The notes under the pieces: generated by a model
What the model was told of the DNA's origin: nothing
Seen by the model: only the letters and a program-made list of their open reading frames with translations
Database searches by the model: none
Source: Phycobacter azelaicus
GTDB lineage: Bacteria > Pseudomonadota > Alphaproteobacteria > Rhodobacterales > Rhodobacteraceae
Length of the DNA: 64,000 bases
Assembly: GCF_014884385.1 (NCBI RefSeq)
Contig: NZ_WKFH01000003.1
Span: forward strand, 744,001-808,000
Direction: 5' to 3'
Made by a program: the position numbers and the translations under genes
In this document: positions 9,861-18,308 of the stretch, one piece after another
How the letters are laid out: every line of letters begins with the position of its first letter
How positions within the stretch are numbered: position 1 is the first letter of the stretch

Positions 9861-11087
9861 ATGAAAGACCAGACTAGCGCAATGCCCGAGAGGGACAGCG
9901 GCACACGCGGCCCGCGTGTCATGCTCTACAGCCATGACACATTCGGGCTGGGTCATCTGCGCCGCTCGCGGGCACTGGCCGGTGCAATCACAGCTGCGGA
10001 TCCCTCGGCATCGGCGCTGATCCTGACCGGATCACCCGTGGCGGGGCGCTTTGCCTTCCCCAGCCGCGTCGATCACATGCGCCTGCCCGGCGTGATCAAG
10101 CGCAGCGACGGCAGCTATGCCTCGCGCACCATGGGAATGAGCATTGAGGAAACCACCGAGCTGCGCGCCGGGCTGATCCGCTCAATGGCCGAGCAGTATG
10201 ACCCCGACGTTCTGATCGTCGACAAGGAGCCAACAGGCTTTCGCGGAGAGTTGATGCCAGCCCTCAACAGCCTGCGCAATCGGGGCCGATGCAAACTGGT
10301 CTTGGGTCTGCGCGATGTGCTGGATGAGCCCGAGGTGCTGGCAGCGGAATGGGAGCGCAAGAATGCCGTTCCGGTCGCTGAAGACTACTATGACGAGATC
10401 TGGGTTTATGGGCTGCGCTCGGTTTATGATCCGACACAGGGGCTGGAGCTGTCCCAGGACGCCCGCGCCCGCATGCACTGGACCGGCTACCTGCGCCGCG
10501 ATCTGAGTCAAGGCGGGCAGCCACCACAGCAGCCTTATGTCCTGATCACCCCCGGTGGTGGCGGTGATGGTGCGATGATGGTGGATCTGGTGCTGTCCGC
10601 TTATGAACAGGATCCAGACCTCAACCCCCGCGCCGTGCTGGTCTATGGCCCCTTTCTTTCAGGTGACACCCGCGACGCCTTCGAGGCCCGCGTTGCCGCT
10701 CTAAACGGCCGTGTGACCTCTGTGGGCTTTGAAAGCCGGATCGAAACCCTTTTTGCCGGGGCTTGTGGCGTCGTCTGCATGGGGGGCTACAATACCTTCT
10801 GCGAAGTCCTGTCCTTTGACAAACCCGCAGTGATCGTCCCCCGTACCACCCCCCGGCTGGAGCAATGGATCCGCGCCAGCCGCGCCGAAGAGCTGGGCCT
10901 CGTCGCAATGCTGGACGAAAACCGCGACGGCTGGACGCCCGAGGCCATGATCCGCGCCATCCGTGCGCTAAAGGATCAGCCCTGTCCCTCGGCCGCCTTT
11001 GGTGCGGGGTTTCTGGACGGGCTGGACTATGTCACCCACCGGGTCAGCGCATTGGTGGAGCACGCGCCAAGAAAGGCCGCTGAATGA
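9861..11087 (+). CDS. GT-B glycosyltransferase (COG4671/MurG-like)
   Basis: First gene of the seven-gene glycan operon; predicted cytoplasmic GT-B glycosyltransferase using an activated sugar. The start is placed at the ATG in front of KDQTSAMPERD; an upstream in-frame start at 9690 would add 57 residues with no similarity to a GT fold, and a further ATG lies at 9882. The N-terminal domain opens with VMLYSHDTFGLGHLRRSRAL, the glycine/histidine loop of MurG-like enzymes. The C-terminal domain carries LITPGGGGDG and the nucleotide-sugar region CMGGYNTFCEVLSFDKPAVIVPR, written here only as landmarks. It ends in an ATGA overlap with the next gene. Acceptor and donor are unknown. Confidence 0.8.
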   Translation: MKDQTSAMPERDSGTRGPRVMLYSHDTFGLGHLRRSRALAGAITAADPSASALILTGSPVAGRFAFPSRVDHMRLPGVIKRSDGSYASRTMGMSIEETTELRAGLIRSMAEQYDPDVLIVDKEPTGFRGELMPALNSLRNRGRCKLVLGLRDVLDEPEVLAAEWERKNAVPVAEDYYDEIWVYGLRSVYDPTQGLELSQDARARMHWTGYLRRDLSQGGQPPQQPYVLITPGGGGDGAMMVDLVLSAYEQDPDLNPRAVLVYGPFLSGDTRDAFEARVAALNGRVTSVGFESRIETLFAGACGVVCMGGYNTFCEVLSFDKPAVIVPRTTPRLEQWIRASRAEELGLVAMLDENRDGWTPEAMIRAIRALKDQPCPSAAFGAGFLDGLDYVTHRVSALVEHAPRKAAE

Positions 11088-12328
11088 GCCCTGTCCGCCC
11101 GCCGCTTGCGGTTCTGGTCAAAGGCTGGCCGCGCCTGTCGGAAACCTTCATCGCGCAGGAACTGGTCGCGCTTGAAGCAGCCGGTCATGCGTTCGAGATC
11201 TGGTCCCTGCGCCATCCCACGGATGTGAAACGCCATCCGCTTCACGAGCGCCTGCAGGCGCAGGTGAACTACCTGCCGGAATACCTTTACCAAGAGCCGG
11301 AGCGCGTTTGGCGCGCCCGCGAAACCGCAAAAACCCTGCCCGGCTACAGAGAAGCATGGCGGATCTGGCGCGCCGATCTGCGCCGCGACCCCAGTCGCAA
11401 CCGCATCCGCCGCTTTGGTCAGGCCTGCGTGCTGGCGGCCGAGATGCCGGACAGCGTGCTAGGCCTATACGCCCATTTCCTCCATACGCCGTCGTCCGTG
11501 GCGCGCTATGCGGCGATCATGCGCGGTCTGCCGTGGAGCTTTTCGGCCCATGCAAAGGATATCTGGACCTCCCCCGATTGGGAGATCCGCGAAAAGCTCT
11601 CCTCGATCGATCACGGCGCCACCTTTGGTGCCACCTGCACCGCCTTTGGCGCAAGACACTTGCAGGACATGTCCGACGATCCAGCACGCATCGATCTGAT
11701 CTACCACGGCCTTGATCTCAGCCGCTTTCCGTCTCCGCCAGAGCGAGTCTGGCGCAAAGCGCATGATCCGCTGCGCCTGATGTCCGTCGGTCGCCTTGTA
11801 GAAAAGAAAGGTTTCGACCGTCTGATCGAAGCGCTGGCGCTGCTACCGGCGGGGCTTGACTGGCACTGGACCCATATCGGCGGTGGTGGGCTTGGTGATC
11901 TGTTGCAGGGCATGGCGACGGATGCGGGCGTTGCCGACCGCATCACCTGGCGCGGCGCCTGTGATCAGCCCGAAGTGATCGAGGCCATGCGCGAAAGCGA
12001 CATCTTCGTTCTGCCCAGCCGCGTCGCAGCAGACGGCGACCGCGACGGGCTGCCGAACGTGCTGATGGAGGCCGCGTCCCAGCGGCTGCCAATCTTGTCG
12101 ACGCCCGTCTCGGCCATCCCCGAGTTCATAGACAGCGGCACGCATGGTCTGCTGAGTGACGACGCGCCCGAAGCGCTGGCCGCCGCGATCTGCGACATGG
12201 CCAATACCCCCGAGAAGACCGCAACCATGGCCGAGGCCGCCCTGATGCGCCTGCGCCAGGAGTTCGGCATGGATCCCGGCATTGCGCGCCTGTCAGAACG
12301 GCTCACCTCCATGCTGAACGGCGCATGA
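11084..12328 (+). CDS. Family 4 glycosyltransferase (WcaL-like)
   Basis: Retaining GT-B glycosyltransferase, 414 aa. The N-terminus (LVKGWPRLSETFIAQEL) is the hallmark of the colanic-acid WcaL/AmsK group, which reads KxFPRxSETFI in relatives. The C-terminal donor-binding domain shows SVGRLVEKKGFDRLIEAL and the E-x7-E-type segment around DRDGLPNVLMEAASQRLPIL. It should extend an oligosaccharide on a lipid or similar carrier in the cytoplasm (family knowledge). Coupled by 4-bp overlaps to both neighbours, so it is co-translated with the other transferases. Confidence 0.87.
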   Translation: MSPVRPPLAVLVKGWPRLSETFIAQELVALEAAGHAFEIWSLRHPTDVKRHPLHERLQAQVNYLPEYLYQEPERVWRARETAKTLPGYREAWRIWRADLRRDPSRNRIRRFGQACVLAAEMPDSVLGLYAHFLHTPSSVARYAAIMRGLPWSFSAHAKDIWTSPDWEIREKLSSIDHGATFGATCTAFGARHLQDMSDDPARIDLIYHGLDLSRFPSPPERVWRKAHDPLRLMSVGRLVEKKGFDRLIEALALLPAGLDWHWTHIGGGGLGDLLQGMATDAGVADRITWRGACDQPEVIEAMRESDIFVLPSRVAADGDRDGLPNVLMEAASQRLPILSTPVSAIPEFIDSGTHGLLSDDAPEALAAAICDMANTPEKTATMAEAALMRLRQEFGMDPGIARLSERLTSMLNGA

Positions 12329-13413
12329 CCGGCGGCACTGACAAACGCATCGCCTTTTATGCGCCGATGAAATCGCCGCGCAGCCCGGTGCCCTCGGGCG
12401 ACCGTGAAATTGCCCGCAATCTGATGAATGTCATCGCCGCAGGCGGCGCACGGGTCGATCTGATGAGCGAGCTGCGCATCTATGACAAGGCGGGCAATGC
12501 CGAGCAGCAGGACGCACTGCGCACTGCGGCCCGGCAGGAGGTTCGGCGCCTTTTGGATAAGATGCCTACCGTGGATCTGTGGGTCACTTACCACAACTAC
12601 TACAAGGCGCCTGACCTGATCGGTCCCGAAGTCGCCCGTGCGCGCGCCATTCCCTATGTACAGATCGAAAGCACCCGCGCCATGAGCCGCCTCACCGGCC
12701 ACTGGGCGGGTTTTGCCCAGTCAGCCCATGACGCAGCCGATGCCGCCGATGTCATCTTCTACTTCACGGCCAATGACCTCATCACGCTTGAGCGCGAACG
12801 CCACGGCGCTCAGGCCCTCGTTCATTTGCCGCCGTTCCTGCCGCAATCCAAACTGCCGCCCCCTTCAACCCTTCAGGGCCATATGCTGAGCGTGGGCATG
12901 ATGCGCGCCGGGGATAAACTGGCCTCATACCGCATCATCGCGGACACGCTGTCGCATCTTGACGGTGACTGGCGGCTAGAGATCGCAGGCGATGGCCCCG
13001 CCCGAGCAGAGGTCGAAACCATGATGGCGCCTTTTGGCCGACGCGTGCATTTCCTCGGACAGCTCGATCGGCAGGCACTTGGTGCGGCCTACGCCCGCGC
13101 GGGGCTGTTCTTGTGGCCCGGCGTCAACGAAGCATTCGGCATGGCCTACCTAGAAGCGCAGGCCCATGGCCTGCCAATCGTGGCGCAAGACCGCCCCGGG
13201 ATGCGCGATGTTCTGGCGCCCGGAACATATCCGGCACCGGAAGAAGGCGCAGAGGCGCTGGCGGATCAGATCAATGCGCTCCTGTCCAATCCGGACCTGC
13301 GCGCGCAGTGCAGCACCAAAACCCGCGAAATGATCTCCAAAAGCCACCTTGCGCCCGCTGCCGCCACCCGCTTCTGGGATGCGGTATTGCCCCTGCTGGA
13401 GAACCGCCCATGA
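12325..13413 (+). CDS. Family 4-type glycosyltransferase
   Basis: GT-B protein of 362 aa with a GT4-type C-terminal domain: MLSVGMMRAGDKLASYRII, IAGDGPARAEV, then LFLWPGVNEAFGMAYLEAQA, which carries the E-x7-E donor-binding signature (E in NEAFGMAYLEAQ). The N-terminal acceptor domain is less typical but contains YAPMKSPRSPVPSGDREIAR, the start of many membrane-lipid or exopolysaccharide transferases. It overlaps the upstream stop and the downstream phosphatase start by 4 bp. The sugar specificity cannot be deduced. Confidence 0.84.
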   Translation: MTGGTDKRIAFYAPMKSPRSPVPSGDREIARNLMNVIAAGGARVDLMSELRIYDKAGNAEQQDALRTAARQEVRRLLDKMPTVDLWVTYHNYYKAPDLIGPEVARARAIPYVQIESTRAMSRLTGHWAGFAQSAHDAADAADVIFYFTANDLITLERERHGAQALVHLPPFLPQSKLPPPSTLQGHMLSVGMMRAGDKLASYRIIADTLSHLDGDWRLEIAGDGPARAEVETMMAPFGRRVHFLGQLDRQALGAAYARAGLFLWPGVNEAFGMAYLEAQAHGLPIVAQDRPGMRDVLAPGTYPAPEEGAEALADQINALLSNPDLRAQCSTKTREMISKSHLAPAAATRFWDAVLPLLENRP

Positions 13414-13997
13414 TCCGTCTTGCCCTCTTGCGCCATGGTCATACCGACTGGAACCGTGTCGGCCGCATCCAGGGGCGCAGCGATATTGCGCTGGATGATG
13501 CGGCCCGCGCCGAACTGGCAGCCCAGGCCCTGCCCGCCCCATGGGATCGAGCGGATCTGTGGTCCAGCCCGCTTAAGCGGGCGGCGGAAACCGCCCGGCT
13601 GGTTGCAGGGCACGCACCTGAAACGGCGCCGGAACTCATTGAAATGGACTGGGGCGACTGGGAAGGTCTGCGCGGGATCGACCTCAAGGCCGACCCAGAC
13701 AGTGGCTTTCGCGATATCGAGCATTGGGGCTGGGACTACCGCCCTCCCGGTGGCGAGAGCCCGGAGGAGGTCTGGGCGCGGATCGCGCCATGGCTTGAGC
13801 GCCTGACGAGCGATACCGTTGCGGTTTGCCACATCGGCATCATGCGGATGATCCTGGCGCGCGCCCATGGCTGGGATTTCGACAGCCCGGCGCCATTCAA
13901 GATCAAACGCAACCGGCTTTTCGTGGTCGAGATCGACGGCGATAGCCTCACCCCCCTGACCGACCCGATCCGCCTGATCCCCAAGGACTCACAATGA
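13410..13997 (+). CDS. Histidine phosphatase family protein
   Basis: Branch-1 histidine phosphatase (phosphoglycerate-mutase fold), 195 aa. The catalytic RHG motif is at residues 8-10 (LLRHGHTDWN), the substrate loop reads RIQGRSDIAL, and the second histidine lies in VCHIGIMRMIL. The start at 13410 is chosen because it overlaps the preceding stop as ATGA and gives the RHG motif its usual distance from the N-terminus; the longer open frame from 13113 lies wholly inside the upstream gene. In this operon it may dephosphorylate a sugar phosphate or lipid-linked intermediate (inference); GpmB/CobC-type names would be misleading. Confidence 0.87.
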   Translation: MIRLALLRHGHTDWNRVGRIQGRSDIALDDAARAELAAQALPAPWDRADLWSSPLKRAAETARLVAGHAPETAPELIEMDWGDWEGLRGIDLKADPDSGFRDIEHWGWDYRPPGGESPEEVWARIAPWLERLTSDTVAVCHIGIMRMILARAHGWDFDSPAPFKIKRNRLFVVEIDGDSLTPLTDPIRLIPKDSQ

Positions 13998-15130
13998 AGG
14001 TTCTGATCGCCGTCACGCATCTTTTGGGGACCGGACATCTGTCGCGGGCGCTCACGTTGGGCCGGGCCTTTGCCGCCGCAGGTCATCAGGTCTGCGTAGC
14101 CTCGGGCGGCTTCCCCGCCCCCCAGTTGAGGCATGACGGCCTTGACTTGGTGCAACTCCCGCCTTTGCGTTCCGATGGGGTAGACTTCACACGCCTGCTG
14201 ACCCCCGATGGCACGGTTGCCGATGAGGGCTACCACACCGCGCGGCAAGACGCCCTGCGCAGTGCTCTGACGGAAATGCAGCCCGACGTTCTGATCACCG
14301 AGCTTTACCCATTTGGCCGCCGCAGCCTGAAGACAGAGTTCTTGGCGCTTTTGGAGGCCGCGCATGCCCTGCCCCGGCGCCCCATAGTGCTGGCCTCGAT
14401 CCGCGATATCCTTGCGCCACCCTCAAAGCCGAGAAAAGCGGTGGAGGCTGATGCGGTGATTGCAGAGTTTTATGACGCTGTGCTGGTCCATTCCGACCCT
14501 GCTGCCACGCGGCTGGAAATCAGCTGGCCCGTCTCCGAGATGCTGGCAGGGAAGCTGCGCTACACCGGTTTCGTCGCGCCCCGCGCCGCCGCACCGCATC
14601 CCGAGCAGACAGGCGCGGGCGAGGTGCTGGTCAGCGCCGGGGGTGGTAGCGTGGGTGACTCCCTTTACGAATGCGCGCTGGAGGCCGCTCGGCTAATGCC
14701 TGGCACGCGGTGGCGTATTCTCGTCGGAGGCAACGATGCGGCAAATCGGATCGCTCGGTTTGAGGCTGCGCGTTCACCCGCCCTGATCGAGGCCGCGCGC
14801 TCTGATTTCCGGCAGATGCTGCGCCATGCCGCCGCCTCGGTCAGCATGTGCGGCTACAACACCGCACTGGACCTCTTGCAAGCGGGAACGCCCGCCGTGC
14901 TAGTGCCCTTTGATGCAGGCAAGGAGGTGGAGCAATCCCTGCGCGCGGGCAGCCTTGCACCGCTGGACGGTATCGAGGTCATCAAGACCGCAGACCTGAC
15001 GCCCGTTGGGCTGACACAGGCGGTGCGGACCGTGATGGCAGCCCACGTGCGCGCAACAGACGGTTTCCGGTTTGACGGCGCCGCCAGAACGGTAGAGATT
15101 GCTGCCAAACTGGCGGGGGACCGTGAATGA
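13994..15130 (+). CDS. GT-B glycosyltransferase (COG4671/MurG-like), second copy
   Basis: Predicted glycosyltransferase of 378 aa, distantly related to the operon's first gene. Its N-terminus (VTHLLGTGHLSRALTLGRAF) matches the GLGHLRRSRAL loop of that protein, and its C-terminal domain has VSAGGGSVGDSLYECALEA and SMCGYNTALDLLQAGTPAVL, paralleling CMGGYNTFCEVL there. Two enzymes of this uncommon group in one operon suggest two steps on related acceptors, or an ancient duplication. Coupled by 4-bp overlaps to the phosphatase before it and the deacetylase-like gene after it. Confidence 0.8.
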   Translation: MKVLIAVTHLLGTGHLSRALTLGRAFAAAGHQVCVASGGFPAPQLRHDGLDLVQLPPLRSDGVDFTRLLTPDGTVADEGYHTARQDALRSALTEMQPDVLITELYPFGRRSLKTEFLALLEAAHALPRRPIVLASIRDILAPPSKPRKAVEADAVIAEFYDAVLVHSDPAATRLEISWPVSEMLAGKLRYTGFVAPRAAAPHPEQTGAGEVLVSAGGGSVGDSLYECALEAARLMPGTRWRILVGGNDAANRIARFEAARSPALIEAARSDFRQMLRHAAASVSMCGYNTALDLLQAGTPAVLVPFDAGKEVEQSLRAGSLAPLDGIEVIKTADLTPVGLTQAVRTVMAAHVRATDGFRFDGAARTVEIAAKLAGDRE

Positions 15131-15885
15131 CAGTGGATTGGAGCGCCCTCGATCGTGAGCTGGACACCTGGCAAGAGGCTGGGCTGACCCTGCCCCTATG
15201 GTGGCGCGATGACGATGCCATTGATCGCACACCGCCGCTTGACCTGTTGAGCGAACTCTCTGCACATCTGAACCTGCCGGTGCATCTCGCCATTATCCCA
15301 AAAGACGCACAAACCGGCCTTGTCGAACATATGCGTTCTACCCCGCAGCTCATCCCTGTCGTGCATGGCTGGGCCCATCAAAGCCATGCACCGGCGGGCG
15401 AAAAGAAATCCGAATTCGGCGCGCACCGTCCGATTGACGACAGGCTGGACGAGGCCGAAGCCGGCCTGAGGCGCCTCAAAGAGCTGTTTGGATCCAGTCT
15501 GCGCCCGATGTTCGTACCACCCTGGAACCGGATCGCGCCGGATATGCTGCCCTGGTTGGCAGGGCTTGGGTATGCAGCGCTGTCAACCTTCACCCCGCGC
15601 AGCCAATCGAAAGCCGCGCCGGGTCTGGTCCAGATCAACACGCACCTGGATCCGATCTCCTGGAAAGACAGCCGCTCCTTGCTACCCGAAGACGAGTTGA
15701 TCAGGCAGGTCACACAGCACCTCAAGGATCGTAGGCAGGGCCGCGCGGATGTACGCGAACCCTATGGGATCCTGACACACCACCTGATACATAATGCCGC
15801 GATCTGGACCTTCACCGAAGCGCTGATCGCGCGCCTGATGGCAGGCCCGGCCGTGGCCTGGACCTATGACGAAAGGACGTCCTGA
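15127..15885 (+). CDS. Polysaccharide deacetylase-like (CE4 fold) protein
   Basis: Probable CE4/NodB-like metal-dependent deacetylase, 252 aa, without a signal peptide and so likely cytoplasmic. The Asp-Asp motif is WWRDDDAID (residues 21-29) and the metal-binding His motif is HGWAHQSH (about residues 79-86), followed by the conserved MFVPPWNRIAPDM segment. The spacing of these three blocks fits a NodB core. It would remove an N- or O-acetyl group from a sugar intermediate made by the operon (inference). Overlaps the upstream transferase by 4 bp and abuts the methyltransferase start. Confidence 0.8.
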   Translation: MTVDWSALDRELDTWQEAGLTLPLWWRDDDAIDRTPPLDLLSELSAHLNLPVHLAIIPKDAQTGLVEHMRSTPQLIPVVHGWAHQSHAPAGEKKSEFGAHRPIDDRLDEAEAGLRRLKELFGSSLRPMFVPPWNRIAPDMLPWLAGLGYAALSTFTPRSQSKAAPGLVQINTHLDPISWKDSRSLLPEDELIRQVTQHLKDRRQGRADVREPYGILTHHLIHNAAIWTFTEALIARLMAGPAVAWTYDERTS

Positions 15886-16362
15886 ATGAGCCGACTGGAT
15901 TCGATGCTGCGCCGCCTGACTGCCCAGCGTGACGGGCTGAACTGGGCCGCCGAGCAGATCGCGGACGTGCCCGGCGATGCGCTGGACATGGGGCTCGGCA
16001 ACGGGCGCACCTACGACCATCTGCGCGAAATCCTACCGCAGCGCCGCATCTGGGTTATCGACCGGGTGCTGCAATGCCACCCGTCTTGTGTGCCGCCTGA
16101 AAAGGATTTCCTGCAAGGCGAAGCCGAACCCATGCTGCAACGCCTTGCCACTGAAGGTCACAAGATCGTGCTGGCCCATTATGATTTCGGCTTTGGCGTC
16201 AAGGAAAAGGACGTCGCCGAAGCCGCTGCCATGTCGCCGGTGATCGCCTCTGTCATGGCCCCGGGCGGCATCATCGTCTCGGGCCAGCCTTTGGTGGGAT
16301 TCGAGGAGTTGGACGGACCCCAAGGCATCCCCGAGGGCCGCTACATGTTCTACCGCGCCTAA
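15886..16362 (+). CDS. Small class I SAM-dependent methyltransferase-like protein
   Basis: 158 aa. The SAM-binding motif I is visible as ALDMGLGNGRTYDHLREIL (residues 26-44), with an acidic residue closing strand 2 (IWVIDR). The C-terminal half of a full class I methyltransferase is short here and no catalytic motif for a particular acceptor is recognisable. As last gene of the operon, beginning directly after the TGA of the deacetylase-like gene, it may cap the glycan with a methyl group (inference). A terminator-like hairpin follows 22 bp downstream. Confidence 0.75.
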   Translation: MSRLDSMLRRLTAQRDGLNWAAEQIADVPGDALDMGLGNGRTYDHLREILPQRRIWVIDRVLQCHPSCVPPEKDFLQGEAEPMLQRLATEGHKIVLAHYDFGFGVKEKDVAEAAAMSPVIASVMAPGGIIVSGQPLVGFEELDGPQGIPEGRYMFYRA

Positions 16363-16383
16363 GCGGAAACGGCATAGAGAACC

Positions 16384-16415
16384 GGCCCCGGCGCAGGCTG
16401 CACCGGAGCCTTTTT
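16384..16415 (+). terminator. Rho-independent terminator-like hairpin of the glycan operon
   Basis: Arms GGCCCCGGCGC and GCACCGGAGCC pair over 11 positions with two mismatches around an AGGCT loop and are followed by TTTTT. It lies 22 bp after the methyltransferase stop and 15 bp before the convergent phnM end, so it should separate the two transcription units. Confidence 0.6.
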
Positions 16416-16429
16416 CATCCTGTTAGATA

Positions 16430-17572
16430 TCAAGCCACCCGCTGACCACGAGCAAACACACCCTGCAGGGCAGGCACACCGGCGCGCATGGCAAAGCGGA
16501 TCAGATCCGCGCGTTTGCCAATCTCCAGCCGCCCGCGATCCTCAAGACCCACCGCCTTGGCCGGGGCGCTGGTAACGGCGGCGAGCCCCCGCGCCATATC
16601 GCCCCAGATCTCTCCCAAACGCGCGGCGGCCAAGAGCAGCGCGGCCGGGACATAGTCGGAAGAAACGATATCGAGAAGGTCCAGCTCGGCCAGTTCTTGT
16701 GCCGCAACATTGCCCGAGTGCGACCCACCCCGGATCAGGTTCGGCGCCCCCATCATCACCTGTATGTCATGGGCATGGCAGGCTCGGGCGGCCTCCACGG
16801 TAGTGGGAAACTCGGCCAGACGGATGCCGTGACCGGCGGAGACGGCGACCTGATCCTCGGTGGTGTCATCATGGCTGGCCAGCACCGCACCAAAACGCTT
16901 TGCGGCCTTGACCGCCTCCACCTCGTGCAGGTCGCCATAGGTGTCGCGCATGGTCTTGAGGTTCGCGATATGCTGCAAAAAGGCATCGTCATCGAACCCG
17001 TGCTTGCCCTTCACATAGGCCTCGAGTTTCGAAATATCGCGGAACTGTCGCTGCCCCGGCGTGTGGTCCATCAGTGACACCAGCCCGACGCGGTCTTCAT
17101 CGCCAAACGCATTGAGCTCCTCCACCAAGGTCTCCGAGCAGACCTCGGCGCGCAAATGCAGGAAGTGGCTGATCTTAAGCGCATCCTTGGCGCGCAGTTC
17201 CAGAAGCTCGCTGGCAAGGCTGCGGGCGTATTGACCATAGCGCGCTTCCTTGGCCTTGATCGAGCCCACGCGCATCGCATCAAACACCGTGGTAATGCCG
17301 GTGCCGGCGAGTTCCGCATCATGGGCGATGATCGCAGCGGCATGGGGCCAATCCACCTTGGGGCGGGGCTGGATGTGGCGCTCCAGATTATCGGTGTGCA
17401 GCTCGATCAGGCCGGGGCTGACGATATCACCGCCGCAATCCACCGCACCGGCGGGCACGCCCGCACCCTCGGCCATATCCGTGATCTCTCCGTCCTTGAT
17501 CCTGAGGCTGCCGGTGCGGGTTTCACCGGGCAGGACAAGGGTGGCATTGGCAAGGATCATCTCTTGTGTCAT
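16430..17572 (-). CDS. phnM: Alpha-D-ribose 1-methylphosphonate 5-triphosphate diphosphatase
   Basis: Amidohydrolase-family enzyme that removes diphosphate from ribosyl-alkylphosphonate triphosphate, giving the monophosphate that PhnJ cleaves. 380 aa, normal length. Metal-site motifs are visible: SPGLIELHTDNLERH near residue 55, AIIAHDAELAGTGITTVFDA near 85, and VLASHDDTTEDQ near 230. It is separated from the main phnGHIJKLN run by the opposite-strand DUF1045 gene and has its own 52-bp divergent promoter region, so it may be expressed as a single gene. Confidence 0.95.
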   Translation of the reverse strand: MTQEMILANATLVLPGETRTGSLRIKDGEITDMAEGAGVPAGAVDCGGDIVSPGLIELHTDNLERHIQPRPKVDWPHAAAIIAHDAELAGTGITTVFDAMRVGSIKAKEARYGQYARSLASELLELRAKDALKISHFLHLRAEVCSETLVEELNAFGDEDRVGLVSLMDHTPGQRQFRDISKLEAYVKGKHGFDDDAFLQHIANLKTMRDTYGDLHEVEAVKAAKRFGAVLASHDDTTEDQVAVSAGHGIRLAEFPTTVEAARACHAHDIQVMMGAPNLIRGGSHSGNVAAQELAELDLLDIVSSDYVPAALLLAAARLGEIWGDMARGLAAVTSAPAKAVGLEDRGRLEIGKRADLIRFAMRAGVPALQGVFARGQRVA

Positions 17573-17624
17573 CTGGAGTTCACATCTTTCGAGGTATTGG
17601 AAAGGCCACGTTTAGGAGGCCAAT

Positions 17625-18308
17625 GTGACATTCACGCGATACGCGATCTATTTTGCGCCGCCCCACGGGGCGGACTGGAGCCGTTTTGGTGCCAGCTGGC
17701 TGGGCTGGGATATGGAGACCGGGGAGGCACTGCCGCACCCGGAGGTCGAAGGGCTGGACGTGGCCGCGATCACAGCAACGCCGCGCAAATATGGCCTGCA
17801 TGCGACCATGAAACCGCCGATGCGACTGGCAGAGGGATACACACAGGCCGATCTGGAAACCGCCTGCGCCGCGCTGGCCGCCACGCGGGCCCCGGTGACG
17901 CTGGACGGTTTGCAGCTGACACGGCTGGGCCGTTTCCTTGCGCTGCGCCCGGTGGGAGATGAAAGTGCGCTCAATGCGCTGGCCGCCGCCTGCGTGCGCG
18001 ACCTCGACCCCTTCCGCGCGCCCGCGCCTGAGGCGGAACTCGCCCGCCGCCGCAGCGCGGGTCTCAGCCCCGCGCAGGACCAGAACCTTGTGACCTGGGG
18101 CTATCCTTACGTACTGGATCAGTTTCGCTTTCACATCACCCTGACTGGCAAACTGCCCAAGCCGGACCTGCCCGACGTCGAAGAGGCTCTGCAAGCGCAT
18201 ATGAACCCGCTCTTGCCCACGCCCTTTGTGATCAATGATCTGGCGCTGATGGGCGAGGATACCGAAGGGCGCTTTCACCTGATCCACCGCTACGCCCTGA
18301 CCGGCTGA
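17625..18308 (+). CDS. DUF1045 phosphonate-operon protein, 2H phosphoesterase-like
   Basis: 227-aa cytoplasmic protein of the family found in C-P lyase loci (TIGR03223-type). Two H-x-T motifs are visible, LHATMKPP (about residues 59-66) and FHITLTG (about 169-175), the signature of the 2H phosphoesterase fold that opens cyclic or 2',5' phosphodiesters. No phnP occurs in the window, so this enzyme may open the 5-phosphoribosyl 1,2-cyclic phosphate left by PhnJ (inference). The GTG start is supported by AGGAGG six bases upstream. It is divergent from phnM, and its 3' end overlaps the convergent phnN by 19 bp. Confidence 0.83.
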   Translation: MTFTRYAIYFAPPHGADWSRFGASWLGWDMETGEALPHPEVEGLDVAAITATPRKYGLHATMKPPMRLAEGYTQADLETACAALAATRAPVTLDGLQLTRLGRFLALRPVGDESALNALAAACVRDLDPFRAPAPEAELARRRSAGLSPAQDQNLVTWGYPYVLDQFRFHITLTGKLPKPDLPDVEEALQAHMNPLLPTPFVINDLALMGEDTEGRFHLIHRYALTG

